Assembly (NCBI GenBank): GCA_017626435.1
Contig: JAGAIR010000006.1
Location: 1 to 64,000 of the forward strand
Direction of reading: 5' to 3'
DNA: 64,000 bases
Source of the DNA: Lachnospiraceae bacterium
GTDB lineage: Bacteria; Bacillota_A; Clostridia; Lachnospirales; Lachnospiraceae
A program made the position numbers and the translations under genes. The notes beneath the pieces were generated by a model. That model was not told the DNA's origin and ran no database searches. It was given only the letters and a program-made list of their open reading frames with translations. Position 1 is the stretch's first letter; each line of letters begins with the position of its first letter. Shown here piece after piece: positions 60,858 through 64,000 of the stretch.

Positions 60858-60919
60858 TTGCATCTCTCCAGCAAAGTGGTACTATAATATCAATAAAAAT
60901 TCCCACTGAAATGGCACCA
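60858..60919 (+). promoter_or_regulatory. Promoter and MocR/PdxR-type operator of the MocR gene
   Basis: TTGCAT (60858-60863) and TATAAT (60883-60888) are 19 bases apart. AAAGTGGTACTA (60873-60884) overlaps the -10 and fits the AAAGTGGW-CTA motif reported for PdxR regulators. AAATGGCACCA (60909-60919) is a degenerate direct copy 36 bases on. MocR proteins bind such direct repeats, so autoregulation is likely. Confidence 0.6.
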
Positions 60920-60978
60920 GAATCACGGAGGCTGCCAAAAAGAGAATTATCAGATAAAACAAAAGGAGATGGTATCAC

Positions 60979-62478
60979 ATGCTTACCTTTCAATTGGATC
61001 CCCACTCAGACACTCCTCTATATGAACAGATTTACCTGACTATACAGAAATATATATTAGATGGTACATTACCAGCTTCCACTAAACTCCCCTCTACACG
61101 CAGCCTGTCATCCAACCTGGGAGTCAGCAGAAACACAGTGGATACCGCCTATTACCAGCTTCAGGCAGAAGGCTATATTGATGCTGCCCCAAAAAGCGGT
61201 TTTTATGTCTGTGATATCCAGCCAGGTGACTACATTAAACTGACTCCTTTACCAGTAAAAACAGACGCTGACAAATTTGCTGCCACAAGATCTGGCACTT
61301 CCAACACTTCCACTGATGTGAAAAACAGCTTCCTTTATGATTTTTCTCCCTTTTCCATTGATATCAGCCATTTTCCTTATTCTGTCTGGAAAAAGCTCTC
61401 CAGACAATGTCTTGGAGATCAACAGGACCTCTTTTTACTGGGAGAAAATTTCGGAGATTTCCCTCTCCGCCAGGCTATCTGTGATTATGTCCGTCTTTCC
61501 CGCGAAGTCTGGTGCCAGCCGGAACAGATCATTATCGGAGCCGGGGTAGACTATCTGCTGCAAATGCTTTCTCTTACTTTTGGACAGCAAGGTCTGACAC
61601 ATATCACACTGGAAAATCCAGGCTACACCCAGGCAGCCCATATCTTCCGCAATAACGGTCTGACTATTTTTGCCGGTTCGTTGGACGAAAAGGGATTGAC
61701 CATCCCCTCCATCTCACCAGACAGCCAGATTGTCTATGTAACTCCATCCCACCAATATCCTCTGGGTATCGTGATGCCCTTCCGACGCAGAAAAGAACTT
61801 TTGGCATGGGCAAGCGCATCACAGGACCGTTATATTATTGAAGATGACCATGACAGTGAGTTCCGTTACAAAGGGAAACCCATTCCATCTCTCCAAAGCA
61901 TGGATCAGAACCAGCGTGTCATCTATATCGGTACCTTTTCCAAGGCAATCGCTCCTTCCATCCGTGTGGGCTATATGATCCTGCCCCCTTCCCTGCTTTC
62001 TGCTTACCATGATATTTGCGGACATTATTCCTGCACTGTGTCACGACTTGACCAGGCAATCCTCTCCCACTTTCTGGCAGAGGGATATTTTGAAAAACAT
62101 GTGAACCGTATGCGGAAAATCTACCGGAACAAGCATGACTTAGTCCTATCCTGCTTACAACCACTGGTAAAACAGTATCAATTAAAAATACATGGGGACA
62201 ATGCCGGACTCCATCTGGTCATAGAACTACCTGCTGGTGGAATTTCAGAAAACGAACTGATACAAAAAGCGGCGCAGGAGGGAATCCGTCTCTATGGTAT
62301 TGAGAAACATTATCTTCCAGAGGATAACAGCCATTGTCCTTTTGGCAGCAAAGAAAAAATGTCGGGTATCCTGTTAGGATATTCGAATTTATCCGAAGAG
62401 GAAATCAAAAAAGGCATCTGCCATATGGCAGACACCCGGATTTTTGACGGCTGTTCCGACAATGCTATCCTTATATAA
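60979..62478 (+). CDS. MocR-family regulator (GntR helix-turn-helix fused to aminotransferase domain)
   Basis: A 499-residue PLP-dependent regulator. The GntR winged helix fills residues 1-75 (LYEQIYLTIQKYILDGTLP, KLPSTRSLSSNLGVSRNTVD). A linker leads to a fold-type I aminotransferase domain with the PLP Lys322 in YIGTFSKAIAPSIRVGY and IIEDDHDSEFRYKG. Family members control pyridoxal-phosphate synthesis (PdxR), GABA use (GabR) or other amine pathways. The AAAGTGG operator points to the PdxR subgroup, but no pdxST is in the window. Confidence 0.92.
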   Translation: MLTFQLDPHSDTPLYEQIYLTIQKYILDGTLPASTKLPSTRSLSSNLGVSRNTVDTAYYQLQAEGYIDAAPKSGFYVCDIQPGDYIKLTPLPVKTDADKFAATRSGTSNTSTDVKNSFLYDFSPFSIDISHFPYSVWKKLSRQCLGDQQDLFLLGENFGDFPLRQAICDYVRLSREVWCQPEQIIIGAGVDYLLQMLSLTFGQQGLTHITLENPGYTQAAHIFRNNGLTIFAGSLDEKGLTIPSISPDSQIVYVTPSHQYPLGIVMPFRRRKELLAWASASQDRYIIEDDHDSEFRYKGKPIPSLQSMDQNQRVIYIGTFSKAIAPSIRVGYMILPPSLLSAYHDICGHYSCTVSRLDQAILSHFLAEGYFEKHVNRMRKIYRNKHDLVLSCLQPLVKQYQLKIHGDNAGLHLVIELPAGGISENELIQKAAQEGIRLYGIEKHYLPEDNSHCPFGSKEKMSGILLGYSNLSEEEIKKGICHMADTRIFDGCSDNAILI

Positions 62479-62518
62479 CAACTCACTTCCCAGGCGTTTT
62501 ACATTGTCTATCTTGATC

Positions 62519-62674
62519 TTACGGATTGATTTCTCCACTTTCAAATCGGGATAATAAATTTTTCACACTGCTATGAGTAGCTGAATACCGGTTCCCATAA
62601 AACGATGTTTTGTCCTCATACTTTGCTGCATCTTTATATATCTTATATTTTATCCTGACTTTTCTCCAATCCAT
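62519..62674 (-). CDS. Possible 51-residue basic protein after ribF
   Basis: An ATG two bases after the ribF stop opens a 51-codon frame (MDWRKVRIKYKIYKDAAKYE...) rich in Lys, Arg, Tyr and Ser. The composition looks protein-like and the position fits translational coupling, but no ribosome site of its own is visible. It has no family that I recognise. It lies in the gap between the converging mocR and ribF genes, where no terminator was found. Confidence 0.35.
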   Translation of the reverse strand: MDWRKVRIKYKIYKDAAKYEDKTSFYGNRYSATHSSVKNLLSRFESGEINP

Positions 62675-62676
62675 CT

Positions 62677-63594
62677 CTATGGTTCACTTACACCAAAAAC
62701 CTGCAATAGCTCCTGCGCCCGCTGCTTATCCTTTTCCATCTGCTCCCGCAGCTGCTCCAGTCCGGCAAACTTTTTCTCCCGGCGCAGGAAATGATGAAAT
62801 CGTACCACCATTTCTTTCCCGTATAAATCTCCGGAGAAATTGATCAATATAGTTTCTACAGTGGCATTTTCCGCCCCCACCGTTGGTTTCAGTCCAATAT
62901 TGGTCACACCTGCATATTCTTTTCCATCCACTTCCACAGTAGTGGCATACACGCCGAAGACAGGAAGCACTTTTCCCTGTTCTGGTATAATATTGGCGGT
63001 AGGCATCCCAATAGTTCTTCCCAGTGCATTGCCGTGAACTACTTCACCACAGATAAAATATGGAGCTCCCAATAACTCATTCACCTTATCCAGTTTGCCG
63101 GTGGAAAGTTCCCAGCGGATACGGGTACTGCTGATATTCTCCCCATCACAGGTAAGCTTAGGATAGACCTTTAACCGGTATCCATACCTGTCCGCCAGAC
63201 GGGAAAGAAGCTCTACATCCCCCTGCCGGTTCTTCCCAAAGTGGAAATCCTCTCCCACACAGATTAATTTTGCATCTATTTTTTCCACCAGAATATTCTG
63301 AATAAATTCTTCAGCAGTAATCTTTCTAGTCTCTTCATTGAATGGGAAAATAATTTCCCGTTTGATTCCAAGCTCCTCCAAGATCATCCTCTGTTCCTTT
63401 TTGGAGTAAATCTGCTGTCCCGGCATAATTCCATTGCCCTGCACAGCTCCAAAGGTGAACACAGTAGGACTCCATTGGTCCTGCTCCAAAATCTGCTTTA
63501 ATAAAAGCCGGTGTCCCCGGTGAATCCCATCAAATTTTCCCAGGGATACTGCACTGTTTGTTAATTTAAAATCTAGTCCATTCAGAATTTCCAT
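62677..63594 (-). CDS. ribF: Bifunctional riboflavin kinase/FAD synthetase
   Basis: A 305-residue enzyme making FMN and then FAD from riboflavin. The N-terminal adenylyltransferase has LGKFDGIHRGHRLLLKQIL and CVGEDFHFGKNRQGDVELL, then SSTRIRWELSTGK. The C-terminal flavokinase domain has LGRTIGMPTANI and FGVYATTVEVDGKEYAGVTN with LINFSGDLYGKE. It lies 12 bases after truB, the classical truB-ribF pair. No FMN riboswitch precedes it. Confidence 0.96.
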   Translation of the reverse strand: MEILNGLDFKLTNSAVSLGKFDGIHRGHRLLLKQILEQDQWSPTVFTFGAVQGNGIMPGQQIYSKKEQRMILEELGIKREIIFPFNEETRKITAEEFIQNILVEKIDAKLICVGEDFHFGKNRQGDVELLSRLADRYGYRLKVYPKLTCDGENISSTRIRWELSTGKLDKVNELLGAPYFICGEVVHGNALGRTIGMPTANIIPEQGKVLPVFGVYATTVEVDGKEYAGVTNIGLKPTVGAENATVETILINFSGDLYGKEMVVRFHHFLRREKKFAGLEQLREQMEKDKQRAQELLQVFGVSEP

Positions 63595-63606
63595 ATAATG
63601 CTCCCT

Positions 63607-64000
63607 TTAAAACATTTTGTATACCCGGAAATCTCTATCCCTTTTCTGGTACACTGCTTTGAACTTTCCATTTTCATCATAAACCAGGATATTATCACCT
63701 TCTGACAACCCGGCACAACTTTCCTTGGCTGTTTTCTGCATTTGTTCCTTCTCTGATTTCATCTGTCTCAGAAACTGTGGCAATAATGGATTGCCATTTG
63801 CCAATTTGGCACAAAACGGATCCCGTATCTGTAGTCTGGGATAAGAGGGAAACAGGGAATCTACTGAATGAACAAACTCTTCCAGTCTCTCCGGCTCCTC
63901 CCGGACCAGCTGCTCGACTTGCGACAGAGTCAATGCCTCATCCAGAGAAAACACAGAAACACGGGTGCGTACCAGCGATTTCATGGCAGCCAGACATCCC
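63607..64000 (-). CDS. truB: tRNA pseudouridine synthase B, C-terminal part (runs off right edge)
   Basis: The frame continues past the right edge; the visible 130 or so residues begin GCLAAMKSLVRTRVSVFSLD, which matches the TruB segment after the catalytic domain. A PUA-like C-terminal region follows (GDNILVYDENGKFKAVYQK). The catalytic Asp region is outside the window. TruB makes the universal pseudouridine 55 in tRNA T-loops. Pairing with ribF supports the call. Confidence 0.9.
   Translation of the reverse strand, partial: GCLAAMKSLVRTRVSVFSLDEALTLSQVEQLVREEPERLEEFVHSVDSLFPSYPRLQIRDPFCAKLANGNPLLPQFLRQMKSEKEQMQKTAKESCAGLSEGDNILVYDENGKFKAVYQKRDRDFRVYKMF

Noticed and set aside
63595..63606. 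FMN riboswitch before ribF
   Set aside because: Only 12 bases separate truB and ribF.
1..64000. CRISPR array, insertion sequences or prophage
   Set aside because: No regularly spaced repeats, transposase, integrase or phage structural genes were found on reading both strands.

Overview
The window reads as chromosome of a low-to-moderate G+C Firmicute of class Clostridia, most likely a Lachnospiraceae gut anaerobe. Supporting signs are the L27 precursor with its Prp protease, a type III glutamine synthetase beside a type I enzyme, an ANTAR regulator in the glnA operon, kdpFABC, and clear SigA promoters. Nearly all genes lie on the minus strand. The plus-strand exceptions are one tRNA-Glu, glnN, arcC and a MocR regulator.

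Layout. 1-4.4 kb: an unusual operon (acyl carrier protein, PaaK-like adenylate-forming enzyme, secreted subtilase with an extra C-terminal domain, secreted EF-hand protein) with a good promoter; it runs off the left edge. 4.5-9.2 kb: housekeeping genes scpB, scpA, a site-2-protease-like membrane protein lacking one zinc ligand, obg, rpmA, prp and rplU with its leader. 9.2-17.3 kb: TraX-like acetyltransferase, tRNA-Glu(CTC), a GT-C membrane glycosyltransferase, cell-wall amidase, lepB, rpoZ, gmk, remA, yicC and an AI-2E-family permease. 17.4-21.1 kb: glnN behind a leader terminator, then arcC. 21.2-32.5 kb: a potassium-uptake island, kdpFABC-ktrB-ktrA-(membrane-tethered binding-domain protein)-kdpD-kdpE, which looks richer in G+C than its surroundings.

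32.7-44 kb: nitrogen and carbamoyl-phosphate metabolism, glnA-ANTAR-carA-carB-vanW plus a second complete carB with its own promoter. 44-48.2 kb: a MNT/HEPN pair, a second AI-2E-family permease, and an ECF sigma factor with a membrane-anchored partner. 48.3-54.5 kb: gltBD (glutamate synthase), again behind a leader terminator. 54.7-60.8 kb: rpsU, remnants of a second HEPN/MNT pair, alaS, bacteriohemerythrin, and a Na/Pi symporter with a Pho-box-like repeat. 60.8-64 kb: a MocR regulator with a PdxR-like operator, ribF and the 3' end of truB.

How it fits together. Ammonium assimilation (GlnN, GlnA, GltBD) and use of glutamine for carbamoyl phosphate (CarA with two CarB paralogues, plus ArcC) are concentrated here. 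Two of these units, glnN and gltBD, carry intrinsic terminators between promoter and start codon. The ANTAR protein encoded with glnA belongs to a family known for transcription antitermination and is the natural candidate regulator, although its receiver domain lacks the usual phospho-acceptor Asp. The most unusual region is the acyl-carrier/adenylation/subtilase operon at the left edge. The kdp-ktr-binding-protein island and the divergent CarB allosteric domains are the next most interesting.
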